Source: an uncultured Burkholderiales bacterium (GTDB lineage Bacteria > Pseudomonadota > Gammaproteobacteria > Burkholderiales > Eutrophovitaceae). Taken from it: DNA of 64,000 nucleotides. The notes beneath the pieces were generated by a model that ran no database searches, had not been told where the DNA came from, and saw only the letters and a list, made by a program, of their open reading frames with translations. Of this stretch, positions 29,805 to 40,118 are shown one piece after another. The first letter of the stretch is position 1; every line of letters begins with the position of its first letter. A program made the position numbers and the translations under genes. The DNA is taken from contig CATOSA010000008.1 of assembly GCA_951812315.1 (NCBI GenBank), positions 62,001-126,000 on the forward strand. The letters run 5' to 3'.

Positions 29805-30596
29805 CTAGTCGCGCCGAATCAAAGCGTACGCAGAGTGATTGTGTATCGATTCGAAGTTTTCTGATTCGACAACGTACCCGTCGATGCGCTTGTCGCGATT
29901 CAGCGTTGTCGCGACGTCGCGAACCATGTCCTCGACAAACTTTGGATTGTCGTAGGCGCGCTCGGTGACATACTTTTCATCAGGGCGTTTGAGCAATCCG
30001 TACAACTCGCACGAGGCATTTTTTTCAGCAACACGAACGATCTCTTCGATCCACACGTGGCTGTTGGTACGGGCAGTAATGGTGACGTGAGATCGCTGAT
30101 TGTGAGCGCCATAGTCCGAGATGCCCTTCGAACATGGGCACAGACTGGTGACCGGCACAACGACTTTCATCGTCAGCGAATAAGCGCCCTTTTTAATTTC
30201 TCCGGTAAACGTCACCTCGTAGTCAAGCAGGCTTCGCACACCGGAAACCGGAGCGGCTTTGTCAATGAAATAAGGGAAGGCCATTTCGATGTGACCCGAG
30301 TCAGCCTCGAGGCGATCGACCATTTCGCGCAGCATCGATTCAAACGACTCGACTGAAATTTCACGTTCGTGGGCATTGAGAATTTCCACGAATCGCGACA
30401 TGTGCGTGCCCTTGAAATTGTGCGGCAGTTCAACATACATGTTGAACGTAGCAATCGTGTGCTGGACGCCACCGTCCTTGTCTGCGACACGCACAGGATG
30501 GCGGATGGCCTTGATTCCGACCCTGTCGATCGCCAGCTGGCGCGTGTCTTCGCTGCTTTGGACGTCCGGAATGACGACTGTTTCGGGAGAATTCAT
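29805..30596 (-). CDS. folE2: GTP cyclohydrolase I, FolE2 type
   Basis: FolE2 (type IB) makes dihydroneopterin triphosphate, the first step to folate or queuosine, using metals other than zinc only. The 263-residue protein has the signature [23 protein letters not shown] with the catalytic Cys, and [18 protein letters not shown] upstream. It follows dxs in the same direction, the last gene of the xseB-ispA-dxs-folE2 cluster. Its presence could support growth under zinc limitation, if a FolE1 also exists. Confidence 0.95.
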   Translation of the reverse strand: MNSPETVVIPDVQSSEDTRQLAIDRVGIKAIRHPVRVADKDGGVQHTIATFNMYVELPHNFKGTHMSRFVEILNAHEREISVESFESMLREMVDRLEADSGHIEMAFPYFIDKAAPVSGVRSLLDYEVTFTGEIKKGAYSLTMKVVVPVTSLCPCSKGISDYGAHNQRSHVTITARTNSHVWIEEIVRVAEKNASCELYGLLKRPDEKYVTERAYDNPKFVEDMVRDVATTLNRDKRIDGYVVESENFESIHNHSAYALIRRD

Positions 30597-30661
30597 GATG
30601 ATTTAACGCCTTCGCTCAACATGTCCGAATTATAGCCGGGCCTAATACCTGAGTAAACTAG

Positions 30662-32503
30662 TCAGTTAATATAACTTTCGACAGACGCGGCAATACCAGC
30701 TGCATCCAGGCCGCATTCGGCAATCAGACTTGCCGGATCGCCGTGTTCTACAAACCGGTCGGGCAGACCCAACTGCAGTACCTTCGAGTCGAGTCGCATT
30801 CGCTGCAAAGCTTCCAGTACCGCGCTGCCGGCGCCGCCGTTGACGACATTTTCCTCAACGGTAACCAGAAATTCGTGTGATTCGGCCAGGCTGCGCAACA
30901 GGTCTTCATCCAGTGGTTTAACGAAGCGCATATTTGCAACCGTGGCGTCGATGTCTTCAGCCGCCTGCAACGCCGCGGTGAGAAGTCCACCAAAGACAAG
31001 GATTGCGACGCGCCGGCCTTGCCGTCGCACCTCGCCCTTGCCAACCGGGATTTCGCTCATTTCCTCTTCTGCTACGATACCCGGACCGGCGCCACGCGGA
31101 TAACGCACCGCAACCGGGCCTTGCATGTGATAAGCCGTGTACAGCATCTGGCGGCATTCGTTTTCGTCGGCAGGTGCCATAACCACTATATTTGGCAGAC
31201 AGCGAAGATAGGACAGATCGAAACTGCCGTGATGCGTCGGCCCGTCTGCGCCGACAAGACCCGCCCGGTCGATCGCGAAGGTTACGTCCAGATTCTGGAT
31301 GCAGATGTCGTGGATGAGTTGATCATAGGCGCGCTGCAAGAATGTGGAATATATTGCAACCACTGGCTTCATGCCTTCGCATGCAAGTCCAGCCGCGAAT
31401 GTCAGCGCGTGTTGTTCAGCGATGCCTACGTCGAAGTAACGGTCAGGATACTCCTGGGAAAAACGCACCATTCCCGAACCTTCGCGCATGGCAGGCGTAA
31501 CTGCGATCAGGCGCTCATCGCGCGCAGCCATGTCGCAAAGCCAGTCACCGAAGATTTTAGTGTAAGCCGGCTTGCCTGCAGGCTTGGGTACGATGCCATT
31601 CGGCGGATCAAACTTGCCCACGCCATGATAAAGAATGGCATCTTGCTCTGCCGGCTCGTAACCCTTGCCTTTTTGAGTAACGATGTGAAGAAACTGCGGT
31701 CCTTCGAGTTTTTTCAGATTGGTGAGCGTTGCTACCAGCACATCAATATCGTGGCCGTCGATCGGGCCGATATAGTTGAACCCGAATTCTTCGAAGAGCG
31801 TTCCCGGCATAACCATGCCTTTCATATGCTCTTCCGCGCGACGTGCAATTTCCAGCATCGTCGGAACCTTGCCGAGGACTTTCTTGTTGGCACTGCGCAC
31901 CGCCGAATACATTCTCCCTGACAACAAGCGCGCCAGATAATTATTGAGTGCACCGACATTTTCCGATATTGACATGTCGTTGTCATTAAGTATCACCAGC
32001 AAGTTGGCGTCCAGGGTGCCGGCGTTGTTCAGCGCTTCGAAAGCCATGCCGGCAGTCATCGCGCCATCACCGATAATCGCGACGGTGCGACGATCATCAT
32101 TTCGCGCCCGTGACGCTACCGCCATTCCCAGGGCAGCACCAATCGACGTACTCGAATGCGCAGTACCAAACGTATCAAATTCGCTTTCTTCGCGACGTGG
32201 AAAACCAGCCAGTCCGTGGTACTGGCGCAAGGTCGCCATTTGCTCGCGGCGTCTGGTGAGGATCTTGTGAGAATAGGTTTGATGACCGACGTCCCATACC
32301 AGTCTGTCGTTCGGCGTATCAAAGATATAGTGCAGCGCAACGGTCAGTTCCACGGTCCCGAGGTTGGAAGAAAGATGCCCTCCCGTCTTGGAAACGCTGT
32401 CAATGAGATACTCGCGAAGTTCCATCGCCAGTTCAGCTAGCTGTTTGCGTTCGAGCGCGCGCAGATCGTTGGGATGATTGATCGTTTTTAGAAGTTCGTA
32501 CAT
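30662..32503 (-). CDS. dxs: 1-deoxy-D-xylulose-5-phosphate synthase
   Basis: Dxs condenses pyruvate and glyceraldehyde 3-phosphate with thiamine diphosphate, the first MEP step. The 613-residue protein shows [17 protein letters not shown], the ThDP/Mg motif [20 protein letters not shown] and the transketolase Glu region [18 protein letters not shown]. It is complete. It sits 34 bp after ispA, and together with ispH at 10 kb and ispA it covers parts of isoprenoid synthesis. Confidence 0.97.
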   Translation of the reverse strand: MYELLKTINHPNDLRALERKQLAELAMELREYLIDSVSKTGGHLSSNLGTVELTVALHYIFDTPNDRLVWDVGHQTYSHKILTRRREQMATLRQYHGLAGFPRREESEFDTFGTAHSSTSIGAALGMAVASRARNDDRRTVAIIGDGAMTAGMAFEALNNAGTLDANLLVILNDNDMSISENVGALNNYLARLLSGRMYSAVRSANKKVLGKVPTMLEIARRAEEHMKGMVMPGTLFEEFGFNYIGPIDGHDIDVLVATLTNLKKLEGPQFLHIVTQKGKGYEPAEQDAILYHGVGKFDPPNGIVPKPAGKPAYTKIFGDWLCDMAARDERLIAVTPAMREGSGMVRFSQEYPDRYFDVGIAEQHALTFAAGLACEGMKPVVAIYSTFLQRAYDQLIHDICIQNLDVTFAIDRAGLVGADGPTHHGSFDLSYLRCLPNIVVMAPADENECRQMLYTAYHMQGPVAVRYPRGAGPGIVAEEEMSEIPVGKGEVRRQGRRVAILVFGGLLTAALQAAEDIDATVANMRFVKPLDEDLLRSLAESHEFLVTVEENVVNGGAGSAVLEALQRMRLDSKVLQLGLPDRFVEHGDPASLIAECGLDAAGIAASVESYIN

Positions 32504-32537
32504 TGATAGGGCGAGCTGGAACGCCTTTCGTCAGGCG

Positions 32538-33443
32538 TCAGAATTTCCTGTGAAAAATGAAATCGGCTATATCACGTAGTCGTGCACCGCCGGCGGGTAA
32601 CCGATCAAGTGCGCGCATCGAATTGTCGCAAAGCTCTTGTGCAAGATCGCGCGAGCGATCAATGCCAAGAACGCTGACATAAGTTGGCTTGTTATCTATG
32701 GCGTCTTTTCCAGCAGTCTTGCCAAGAGTGGCCGTGCTCGACTCTGCGTCAAGCAAGTCGTCAATCACCTGAAACCCCAATCCGGCAAGTTTTGCAAACC
32801 GGTCGAGCGAATCCTGATCGGCCTCGTCAATTCTCTCACCACACATCGCGCCGATCTGAACACTTGCGCGAATCAGCGCGCCGGTCTTGTGAACATGCAT
32901 AAATTCGAGTTCAGGCAACGACAAGTTTTTCCCGACGCTGTCCAGATCAATCGCCTGACCACCTGCCATGCCCAGCGACCCGGATGCAACAGCGAGCATT
33001 TTCACAATACGCAACTGTTGTGCCGCATCGTCGCACAAAACGGTCTCGGACAGAACCTGAAAAGCCAGACTTTGCAGGCTGTCCCCGACCAGAAGAGCAG
33101 TCGCTTCATCGTATGCGACGTGCACGGTCGGCTTACCGCGCCGCAGGTTGTCGTCATCCATGCACGGCATATCATCGTGAACCAGTGAATATGCGTGAAC
33201 AAGTTCGACCGCGCAGGCAACTGCGTCGACCCGACTCATGTCTGCATTGACCAGTTCTGCTGCAGCGTACGCGAGCAATGGCCTGATGCGCTTGCCGCCG
33301 CCGAGCGCGGCATAACGCATTGCTGAGTGAAGACCGCCCGGTGCGTGCCCGGACGCTGGCAGCACGGCGTTCAGAGCAGCCTCTACCATGCTCTGCCGTT
33401 CCAGCATCCAGTGCTCGAAGTCGCTACTCGTCGCCGTCGTCAC
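32538..33443 (-). CDS. ispA: Farnesyl diphosphate synthase
   Basis: The 301-residue prenyltransferase has the first aspartate-rich motif LVHDDMPCMDDDNLRRGKPT and the second QVIDDLLDAES. The four-residue spacing and the sequence before the first motif (ELVHAYSLVHDD) fit a short-chain synthase making FPP from IPP and DMAPP. Its start overlaps the xseB end by 20 bp, so the two are translationally coupled. Confidence 0.96.
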   Translation of the reverse strand: MTTATSSDFEHWMLERQSMVEAALNAVLPASGHAPGGLHSAMRYAALGGGKRIRPLLAYAAAELVNADMSRVDAVACAVELVHAYSLVHDDMPCMDDDNLRRGKPTVHVAYDEATALLVGDSLQSLAFQVLSETVLCDDAAQQLRIVKMLAVASGSLGMAGGQAIDLDSVGKNLSLPELEFMHVHKTGALIRASVQIGAMCGERIDEADQDSLDRFAKLAGLGFQVIDDLLDAESSTATLGKTAGKDAIDNKPTYVSVLGIDRSRDLAQELCDNSMRALDRLPAGGARLRDIADFIFHRKF

Positions 33444-33669
33444 CAGCGAATTTCTGCAAGGTTTCAGCCTCCAGCACGTTCACCTGCTGTTGCGCATCCT
33501 GCAATTGCCGTTGGCAGAACTGCAATAACTCGGCGCCGCGCTTATACGACGAAAGAGATTTTTCGAGCGGCAATTGACCGTCTTCCATGGTTTCAACAAT
33601 CGACTCGAGTTCTGCAAGAGCATCTTCGAAAGTCAACTGCTTGTCGGTTTTGGTTTTCGGCACGGGCAA
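33424..33669 (-). CDS. xseB: Exodeoxyribonuclease VII small subunit
   Basis: This 81-residue protein has the XseB core FEDALAELESIVETMEDGQLPLEKSLSSYKRGAELLQFCQRQL. It pairs with XseA to degrade single-stranded DNA. It is the first gene of the operon. The 263 bp upstream, to the divergent sulfurtransferase, must hold both promoters; no confident consensus was seen there. Confidence 0.95.
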   Translation of the reverse strand: MPVPKTKTDKQLTFEDALAELESIVETMEDGQLPLEKSLSSYKRGAELLQFCQRQLQDAQQQVNVLEAETLQKFAGDDGDE

Positions 33670-33932
33670 GCAAGATCGCGCATCATCACGATCTAAACGT
33701 AAACGAGTAACCTCTAAAAATAGCCTATTGCACGTCGCAGAGCAATTCGGCGTATTTTTTTGCGACCCCCGCCGGCAGATAATTGATCAAGAAGTCGACT
33801 ATTCGTTGTTCACGAGGGGCTGGAATCGAACTTTGTCAGAATCACGTTTATCGGCAGGCGCATTCGCGAGATTGCGGCCATCCTGCGCATAACGCTACCA
33901 TGACGAATTCGTTGCAGAAGTGATATCTAAAA

Positions 33933-34775
33933 ATGGCATATACCACACTGATACAGGTTGACGAGCTTGCCGCCAACCTGGACAACCCGCAATTTGTGAT
34001 TTTCGACTGCCGCCATGAACTGGGTGATCCGGCATTTGGCAAGCAGGCTTACGCGCAATCGCATATTACGAATGCACACTTTGCCTCGGTCGATGATGAT
34101 CTTTCGACAAAGCCAAACGGTAGCAATGGCCGGCATCCGCTGCCCGATATCGAGATATTTGCCGCCTGGCTGGGCAGCATGGGCGTCACTGGCAAGACAC
34201 AGGTTGTCGGCTACGACAGTGCCGCCGGCGTCTATGCATCACGGCTATGGTGGATGCTGCGATGGCTCGGCCATGAAAGTGTAGCGGTGCTGGATGGCGG
34301 CTGGAACGCGTGGATGCAGGCTGGCCAACCGGTTACACAGGAAGTTCCCACGCCGGCACAAGCACAATTCACCGCAAAAGAACGTGACTGCAAGGTCGAC
34401 GCGGCCTATGTGGTTGCCAATCTCGAGTCACCTCAAATGCTGATTGTGGACGCGCGCAGTAACGATCGCTTTCATGGCCAAAACGAGACAATGGATCCGG
34501 TCGGCGGACACATCCCCGGCGCAGTAAATCGGCTGTTCAAAAAGAATGTCGACGATCAGGGATATTTTCGTCCGCCAGCAGATTTGCGTAGTGAATTCAC
34601 GGCGCTGATCGGTGACACTCCGGTCGAAAGCGTCGTCCATCAGTGCGGCTCGGGCGTGTCGGCATGCCATAACCTGTTGGCGATGGAGATTGCCTCACTC
34701 GGGGGCGCGCGCCTTTATCCTGGATCGTGGAGTGAATGGGTCGCAGATCCGGCACGACCAGTCGCAACTGATTGA
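33933..34775 (+). CDS. sseA: Two-domain rhodanese-type sulfurtransferase (SseA-like)
   Basis: The 280-residue protein has two rhodanese domains, about 1-135 and 150-280. The active-site loop is VVHQCGSGVSACHN in the second domain; CGSGVSA resembles the 3-mercaptopyruvate sulfurtransferase loop CGSGVTA more than the thiosulfate sulfurtransferase loop CRKG. The inactive N-terminal domain has FDCRHELGDPAFGKQAY. It would transfer sulfane sulfur to cyanide or thiol acceptors in the cytoplasm. It starts the pair with the DUF2784 gene 12 bp downstream. Confidence 0.92.
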   Translation: MAYTTLIQVDELAANLDNPQFVIFDCRHELGDPAFGKQAYAQSHITNAHFASVDDDLSTKPNGSNGRHPLPDIEIFAAWLGSMGVTGKTQVVGYDSAAGVYASRLWWMLRWLGHESVAVLDGGWNAWMQAGQPVTQEVPTPAQAQFTAKERDCKVDAAYVVANLESPQMLIVDARSNDRFHGQNETMDPVGGHIPGAVNRLFKKNVDDQGYFRPPADLRSEFTALIGDTPVESVVHQCGSGVSACHNLLAMEIASLGGARLYPGSWSEWVADPARPVATD

Positions 34776-34787
34776 TCAACCGTTGCG

Positions 34788-35204
34788 ATGCATGGTCTGG
34801 CGGATGCGGTACTGCTGCTCCATGCACTCATAGTCGCTTTCATCCTGGGTGGCGCACTCTACATCTGGATCGGAGCATGGCGCGACTGGCCGGGCATTCG
34901 TTCGCCAATGTTTCGCTACGTGCATCTGGGCGCAATGCTGTTTGTTGCCGCCGAGGCCGTTCTGGGCAAGGTGTGCCCGCTTACAGTGTGGGAAAACGCG
35001 TTTAGAGGAAAACAGACACAGACCGGATTTATCGCCCATTGGGTCCGGCAGATCATCTATTACGATCTGCCGGCATGGGTGTTCACCCTGGTTTACGTGT
35101 TATTTGCCGGGGTCCTGATCGTTACCTTGATGTTGGTGCCACCACGAAAAATCGGCGTCCGGTCACGCATGGCCAGGCCACCTACGCGGTCTATTAGTGA
35201 CTAG
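34788..35204 (+). CDS. DUF2784 family membrane protein
   Basis: The 138-residue protein starts MHGLADAVLLLHALIVAFILGG and has three to four hydrophobic segments. VCPLTVWENAFRGK matches the CPLT-x-E-N block of DUF2784. Function is unknown. It lies 12 bp after the sulfurtransferase gene and converges with fccB, with only 3 bp between the two stop codons. Confidence 0.85.
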   Translation: MHGLADAVLLLHALIVAFILGGALYIWIGAWRDWPGIRSPMFRYVHLGAMLFVAAEAVLGKVCPLTVWENAFRGKQTQTGFIAHWVRQIIYYDLPAWVFTLVYVLFAGVLIVTLMLVPPRKIGVRSRMARPPTRSISD

Positions 35205-35207
35205 GGC

Positions 35208-36482
35208 TCAACCCAAAACGTCGTTCCAGATGTTGCGGCCCCAGGCTTCGGCATATATCCCTTCGGCCTCATTGGCGACCTCGCTCAAACCGCCGGCCCC
35301 CTTGATTGGCAGCATGGTGTCCCGCTCGGAGTCGTAGCGGTGTACGGATGCGACATGCATCGCTGCCTTGTCGCTGACAAAGCTGTAACAGGTATTTGTG
35401 ATGAGCGGTGAGGTGTTGACGCCGTCACCATGTAGCAATGCGATGACCGCGGCCGCGCAGACCTTGCCGTGCTGATTAGCCATGTGACCGGACTTGGGCA
35501 TGCGCGGTGCACCCATCACCGCATCTCCGAGCACATGAACATTACGCACGGCTACTGATTCATAGGTTATGAAATCTACTTCACACCAGCGGTCGTTGGC
35601 GGTCACCATGCCTGTTTCACGCGCAATGCGGCCTGCCCGCTGCGGCGGCACTACGTTCAGTACGTCTGCCTTGACGACATCGAATTCCAGAATCGCAGAT
35701 CGAGTCGCCACGTCAACATCCATCAAGACATCATTTGAAACATACTCGATGATGCCTGGATAGCGGTCTTGCCATGCTTTGCGAAACAGACCCTTCTTTG
35801 ACTGAATGTCCGCATTCGCATCGAGCACCAGCACTTTCGAGCGTGGCTTGTGGGTCTTGAAGTAGTGCGCGACCTGACAGGCCCGCTCGTACGGGCCAGG
35901 TGGGCAGCGATACGGCGACAATGGAACGGTGATCGCATAGACACCTCCGTCTTGCATAGCTTCGAGCTGTTTACGCAGAATTACTGTCTGTTCACCAGCC
36001 TTCCAGGCATGTGGAATCGTTGAACGGGTCGCCGCATCGCGCAGGCCTGGAATATCGTCGTACAACAGTTCGATTCCCGGCGCGACAATAAGCCGGTCAT
36101 ACGATAGAAGCCGTCCGCTCCCGAGAACGACCTGCTGATTGACTGTGTCAACTTCGCGGGCGTGATCGTGGATGATCTTGACCCCGTGGCGTGCAAGTCC
36201 GTCGTAAGGGCGAACGATATCTGCCAACTGCCAGGTACCCGCCAAAACACGGTTCGACAACGGGCAGGAGACAAACTGCCTGTTCGGTTCGACAAGCGTG
36301 ACATCAATGTCCGGCGACCACATGCGTATATATTTCGCAGCCGTAGCACCAGCGAATCCGCCGCCAATGACCACCACCTTACCTACAATCCTGTCCGAGC
36401 GGCCGGCCCTCGCCATCCCTGTGCCGCCTGCAACCGCAGCTGCTGACAGCCATTGCACAAACTCTCGCCTGCTTAGACTCAT
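35208..36482 (-). CDS. fccB: Flavocytochrome c sulfide dehydrogenase, flavoprotein subunit
   Basis: The 424-residue protein begins with a twin-arginine-type leader (SRREFVQWLSAAAVAGG). FAD-binding motif VVVIGGGFAGATAAKYIR follows. The redox cysteines typical of FccB/SoxF appear in FVSCPLSN and YRCPPGPYERAC, and the C-terminal FCSD domain has SFVSDKAAMHVASVHRYD. It should oxidise sulfide in the periplasm and pass electrons to the small cytochrome encoded just upstream, 12 bp before its start. SoxF is an alternative name for the same type. Confidence 0.92.
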   Translation of the reverse strand: MSLSRREFVQWLSAAAVAGGTGMARAGRSDRIVGKVVVIGGGFAGATAAKYIRMWSPDIDVTLVEPNRQFVSCPLSNRVLAGTWQLADIVRPYDGLARHGVKIIHDHAREVDTVNQQVVLGSGRLLSYDRLIVAPGIELLYDDIPGLRDAATRSTIPHAWKAGEQTVILRKQLEAMQDGGVYAITVPLSPYRCPPGPYERACQVAHYFKTHKPRSKVLVLDANADIQSKKGLFRKAWQDRYPGIIEYVSNDVLMDVDVATRSAILEFDVVKADVLNVVPPQRAGRIARETGMVTANDRWCEVDFITYESVAVRNVHVLGDAVMGAPRMPKSGHMANQHGKVCAAAVIALLHGDGVNTSPLITNTCYSFVSDKAAMHVASVHRYDSERDTMLPIKGAGGLSEVANEAEGIYAEAWGRNIWNDVLG

Positions 36483-36494
36483 GTGCGCTTCCTC

Positions 36495-36824
36495 CTAACG
36501 TGGAGACCTGCTGGCGAAATATTCGCCAATTGCGATGATCTGCTGATCACTAAGACCTCTGGCATGCTGGTGCATGACCGTGGCAGGCCGCGACCCGTCA
36601 CGAAACGCTTTCATCAACGCAACGAATTTGTCCTTCGGCACGCTGGCAATAGGCGGAATCGCACCTTCACTTCGGCCGTCAGTCCCATGACAACCGGTAC
36701 ACGCGATGGCCAGGTCGCGGCCAGTCGTGTCAGCGGCGCGCACGTCGGCAACGGCCACCGGGCACAACAGTAACAAGTAAATACACAGTGTCGCTTTCAC
36801 GATGCTCCTCACTAGTTTTGCCAA
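36495..36824 (-). CDS. Periplasmic monohaem cytochrome c (FccA/SoxE-like)
   Basis: The 109-residue protein has a signal peptide (CIYLLLLCPVAVADVRA) and one haem c site, IACTGCHGTDG (CxxCH). A distal Met is available in VMHQHARGLSDQQI or nearby. Its size fits a single-haem partner of FccB rather than the dihaem FccA of purple bacteria. It is first in a two-gene operon with fccB and is the likely electron acceptor of the flavoprotein. Confidence 0.88.
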   Translation of the reverse strand: MAKLVRSIVKATLCIYLLLLCPVAVADVRAADTTGRDLAIACTGCHGTDGRSEGAIPPIASVPKDKFVALMKAFRDGSRPATVMHQHARGLSDQQIIAIGEYFASRSPR

Positions 36825-36926
36825 TCAGAATCCGGAAGTCACGTCGGAAACACTCTCGCATACGCGATTCGACTATATATCAGCTGTCAGATTCGAACTA
36901 CCGTGGCCATGAATAATCAACCGCGC

Positions 36927-36956
36927 AAAAAAAAAGCCGGACCCGAAAGTCCGGCT
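36927..36956 (-). terminator. Rho-independent terminator of clpA
   Basis: On the minus strand AGCCGGA pairs with TCCGGCT around CTTTCGGG, followed by a run of nine T residues. It lies 24 bp after the clpA stop and ends the clpS-clpA transcript. Confidence 0.9.
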
Positions 36957-36979
36957 TCAATACGTGTCAGGAGCCCGAA

Positions 36980-39253
36980 TCAGGCCGGCGCCGGCTCTTT
37001 CTTCTTCTTTTTCTCCTCGAAAAGAAGCTGTGCCTTGCCGTCGGCATCGATATCGACGGTAACTTTGCCGCCACTGGAGAGACGGCCGAACAGCAGCTCG
37101 TCGGCAAGCGCGCGACGAATCGTATCCTGAATCAGGCGTGCCATCGGTCTCGCGCCCATCACCGGATCAAAGCCATCTTTTGCGAGGTGGTCTTTCAACG
37201 CCTGTGTAAACTGGATGTCGACTTTCTTTTCATGCAACTGCTCTTCGAGTTCCATAAGGAACTTGTCGACGATGCGCAGAATAATGTCGTGTGACAGCGG
37301 CGCGAAGGAAATCGTCGCGTCGAGCCGATTGCGAAATTCCGGCGTGAACATGCGCTTGATTTCCGCCATCTCATCGCCGGCGGCACGCGACTGGGTAAAT
37401 CCCATCGAGACTTTCGACAATTCTGCCGCACCCGCATTTGTCGTCATGATGATCACGGTATTGCGGAAATCGGCTTTGCGCCCGTTGTTGTCGGTCAGCG
37501 TACCGTGGTCCATCACCTGCAACAGGATATTGAATATATCGGGATGCGCCTTCTCGATCTCGTCAAGAAGCAGTACCGAGTACGGCTGTTTGGTGATGGC
37601 CTCTGTAAGCAGCCCGCCCTGGTCGAATCCGACATATCCAGGCGGTGCGCCGATCAGGCGCGATACGGCATGCCTCTCCATGTACTCCGACATATCGAAA
37701 CGAATCAGCTCGACGCCCATCGTATAGGCTAGCTGGCACCCGACCTCGGTCTTGCCGACGCCGGTAGGTCCACTGAACAGGAAGCTGCCAACAGGTTTTT
37801 GCGGGTTCCCCAGGCCACTGCGCGACATCTTGATCGCCGCTGAAAGCGCGTCAATCGCCTTGTCCTGCCCGAACACGACGGACTTCAGATCGCGGTCAAG
37901 ATTCTGCAGCTTGTTGCGGTCGGAAGACGACACGCTTTGCGGTGGAATACGCGCAATCTTGGCGATGATATCTTCGATTTCGTGCTTTCCAAGCACCCGC
38001 TTTTGCTTGGATTTGGGCTGAATGCGTTGTGCGGCACCCGCTTCGTCGATTACATCGATCGCTTTGTCAGGAAGATGGCGATCATTGATGAAACGCGCTG
38101 ACAGTTCGGCCGCCGTCGTCAGCGCGGTAACCGTATACTTGACTTGATGATGCTCCTCGAAGCGCGACTTGAGTCCACGCAGAATTGCGACGGTCTCACC
38201 GATGGAGGGTTCAATCACGTCGACTTTCTGGAAGCGACGCGATAACGCGTGATCTTTCTCAAATATCCCGCGATATTCGGTGTAAGTAGTGGCACCGATG
38301 CATTTGAGCTGCCCGGTCGACAACGCCGGCTTGAGCAGATTGGACGCATCCAGCGTTCCCCCTGACGCCGCACCAGCGCCGATCAGGGTGTGAATCTCGT
38401 CAATAAACAGGATTGCCTGCGGATTCTCGACAAGTTGTTTCAGAACCGCCTTCAGGCGCTGTTCGAAATCACCCCGGTACTTGGTACCCGCCAGCAATGC
38501 GCCCATATCGAGCGCATAGACCTGCGAACGCAACAGCACCTCGGGTACCGATCCTTCGATTATCAGACGCGCAAGACCTTCGGCAATGGCCGTTTTTCCA
38601 ACGCCAGCCTCGCCGACCAGCAACGGATTGTTCTTGCGCCGGCGGCATAGCGTCTGGATAACACGTTCCAGTTCATGAGAACGCCCGATCAGAGGATCGA
38701 TCTTGCCGGATATCGCCAACGCATTGAGATTACTCGTGTAATTTTCGAGCGCACCACCGGCAGGTTGTTCTTGCTCGCTCTCGGCTTCAGATTCCGGCTG
38801 TGGTTTGGCCGGGCCCGTGTGCGGCAGTTTGGCTATGCCATGCGATATGAAATTAACGACGTCGAGCCGGGTGACACCCTTCTGGTGCAGGAAATACACC
38901 GCGTGTGAATCCTTCTCGCCGAAGATTGCGACCAGCACGTTTGCACCGGTGACTTCCTTCTTTCCGGAGGACTGGACGTGGAGTATCGCGCGCTGAATAA
39001 CGCGCTGAAAACCCAGAGTTGGCTGGGTATTCACCTCTTCACCGCTGACAACCGGCGTGTGCTCACTGATGAAATCCGTGAGCAACTTGCGCAGTTCCTC
39101 TACGTTGGCAGCGCAGGCGCGCAGCACCTCCGTCGCAGAGGGGTTGTCGAGCATCGCCAACAGCAGGTGCTCGACCGTGATGAATTCGTGCCGCTTCTGA
39201 CGTGCCTCCATGAATGCCATGTGGAGGCTGACTTCAAGTTCCTGCGCAATCAT
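36980..39253 (-). CDS. clpA: ATP-dependent Clp protease ATP-binding subunit ClpA
   Basis: ClpA unfolds substrates for ClpP. The 757-residue protein has an N-domain ([24 protein letters not shown]), AAA module 1 with Walker [10 protein letters not shown], and AAA module 2 with Walker [11 protein letters not shown] and Walker [13 protein letters not shown]. The tail is charged and Lys-rich. It lacks the middle coiled coil of ClpB, which supports ClpA. The start directly follows the clpS stop, the typical clpS-clpA operon. Confidence 0.97.
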   Translation of the reverse strand: MIAQELEVSLHMAFMEARQKRHEFITVEHLLLAMLDNPSATEVLRACAANVEELRKLLTDFISEHTPVVSGEEVNTQPTLGFQRVIQRAILHVQSSGKKEVTGANVLVAIFGEKDSHAVYFLHQKGVTRLDVVNFISHGIAKLPHTGPAKPQPESEAESEQEQPAGGALENYTSNLNALAISGKIDPLIGRSHELERVIQTLCRRRKNNPLLVGEAGVGKTAIAEGLARLIIEGSVPEVLLRSQVYALDMGALLAGTKYRGDFEQRLKAVLKQLVENPQAILFIDEIHTLIGAGAASGGTLDASNLLKPALSTGQLKCIGATTYTEYRGIFEKDHALSRRFQKVDVIEPSIGETVAILRGLKSRFEEHHQVKYTVTALTTAAELSARFINDRHLPDKAIDVIDEAGAAQRIQPKSKQKRVLGKHEIEDIIAKIARIPPQSVSSSDRNKLQNLDRDLKSVVFGQDKAIDALSAAIKMSRSGLGNPQKPVGSFLFSGPTGVGKTEVGCQLAYTMGVELIRFDMSEYMERHAVSRLIGAPPGYVGFDQGGLLTEAITKQPYSVLLLDEIEKAHPDIFNILLQVMDHGTLTDNNGRKADFRNTVIIMTTNAGAAELSKVSMGFTQSRAAGDEMAEIKRMFTPEFRNRLDATISFAPLSHDIILRIVDKFLMELEEQLHEKKVDIQFTQALKDHLAKDGFDPVMGARPMARLIQDTIRRALADELLFGRLSSGGKVTVDIDADGKAQLLFEEKKKKKEPAPA

Positions 39254-39562
39254 TTAGTTTTCTTCCATTATGCACTGCAAAGGATGCTGGTGTTGACGCG
39301 AAAATGATATGACCTGTTCGACTTTTGTAGCCGCTACGTCTCTTGGAAATACACCGCAAACACCCATGCCTTCCTTATGAACTTTTAGCATGATCTGGGC
39401 CGCTTGTTCGCGGTTCATGGAAAAGAATTTCTGCAAAATCGAGACGACAAAATCCATTGGGGTGTAATCGTCATTCAGAAGCAGTACTTTGTACAGACTA
39501 GGAGGCTTGACCTTGGCCTTCTCGACCTCAAGGAGCGAGTCTCCGCGAGTTCCCGTCGCCAT
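39254..39562 (-). CDS. clpS: ClpS adaptor of the N-end rule
   Basis: The 102-residue adaptor has [23 protein letters not shown], the ClpS core with the Asn-Asp pair that contacts N-degrons. [29 protein letters not shown] is the rest of the fold. It delivers substrates with N-terminal bulky residues to ClpA. clpA follows without a gap. The divergent cold-shock gene starts 290 bp away. Confidence 0.96.
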   Translation of the reverse strand: MATGTRGDSLLEVEKAKVKPPSLYKVLLLNDDYTPMDFVVSILQKFFSMNREQAAQIMLKVHKEGMGVCGVFPRDVAATKVEQVISFSRQHQHPLQCIMEEN

Positions 39563-39851
39563 TATCGCTGTTCTCGCTACACATCCTAAGACCTAATTTT
39601 GCTGATAACGACAGAAATTACAAGTGCCGATTGGAATTGTTGTCGTTCAAATCGGAAATAAGCAATATTCGTGTTCGAACACGTTGTTACCAAGCAGCGC
39701 TGCAACTTGACTTCACCAGACGAATGGCCTAAAAAGAACAAGGGTGTTTGGTATCAAGGTAACTGCTGCACTGGTTAGGCTGATAACGCGGGCTTGATTC
39801 TCAAACAAAGTGCGGGTATCCGACCCGCGTATCTAATCGGGGAAGAGAAAT
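39563..39851 (+). promoter_or_regulatory. clpS/csp intergenic region with csp leader
   Basis: No gene is seen. The last 45 bp before the cold-shock gene form a hairpin (GCGGGT-ATCC-GACCCGC, about 39812-39828) close to ribosome binding site GGGGAAGAG. Cold-shock mRNAs often have long structured leaders; that role is inferred here. Confidence 0.45.
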
Positions 39852-40058
39852 ATGGCAACAGGGACGGTGAAGTGGTTTAACGATGCCAAAGGCTTCGGCT
39901 TTATCACGCCCGATGACGGCAGCGAAGATTTGTTCGCGCATTTTTCAGCGATACAAATGAATGGCTTCAAGACACTAAAAGAGGGCCAGAAAGTGTCGTT
40001 CGAGGTCACGCAGGGTCCGAAGGGCAAGCAGGCATCAAACATTCAGGAGTCTAGCTGA
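39852..40058 (+). CDS. Cold-shock domain protein
   Basis: The 68-residue protein has both RNA-binding motifs, KGFGFI and DLFAHF, in the CspA fold ([18 protein letters not shown]). It melts RNA structure; whether it is cold-induced or constitutive cannot be told. Between clpS and icd, a csp gene is the usual neighbour. Its own terminator hairpin is split by the insertion element that begins at 40119. Confidence 0.96.
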   Translation: MATGTVKWFNDAKGFGFITPDDGSEDLFAHFSAIQMNGFKTLKEGQKVSFEVTQGPKGKQASNIQESS

Positions 40059-40099
40059 GCAGGTCGCCAGAACCGCCGGCAGTAATCAATTTAAGAAAA

Positions 40100-40118
40100 G
40101 CCCGCAATCAAGCGATTG
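40100..40118 (+). terminator. Left part of the split csp terminator
   Basis: GCCCGCAATC (40100-40109) is the 5' arm, followed by loop AAGC and GATTG, where the insertion interrupts. The full 3' arm GATTGCGGGC plus seven T residues is now at 42886-42902, 2.8 kb away. Removing the element and one copy of CGATTG (40113-40118 or 42885-42890) restores a perfect 10-bp stem with a 4-nt loop and T-run. Confidence 0.85.

Noticed and set aside
31019-31921. 300-codon frame opposite dxs
   Set aside because: Mirror of the real dxs gene; the opposite strand has all Dxs motifs.
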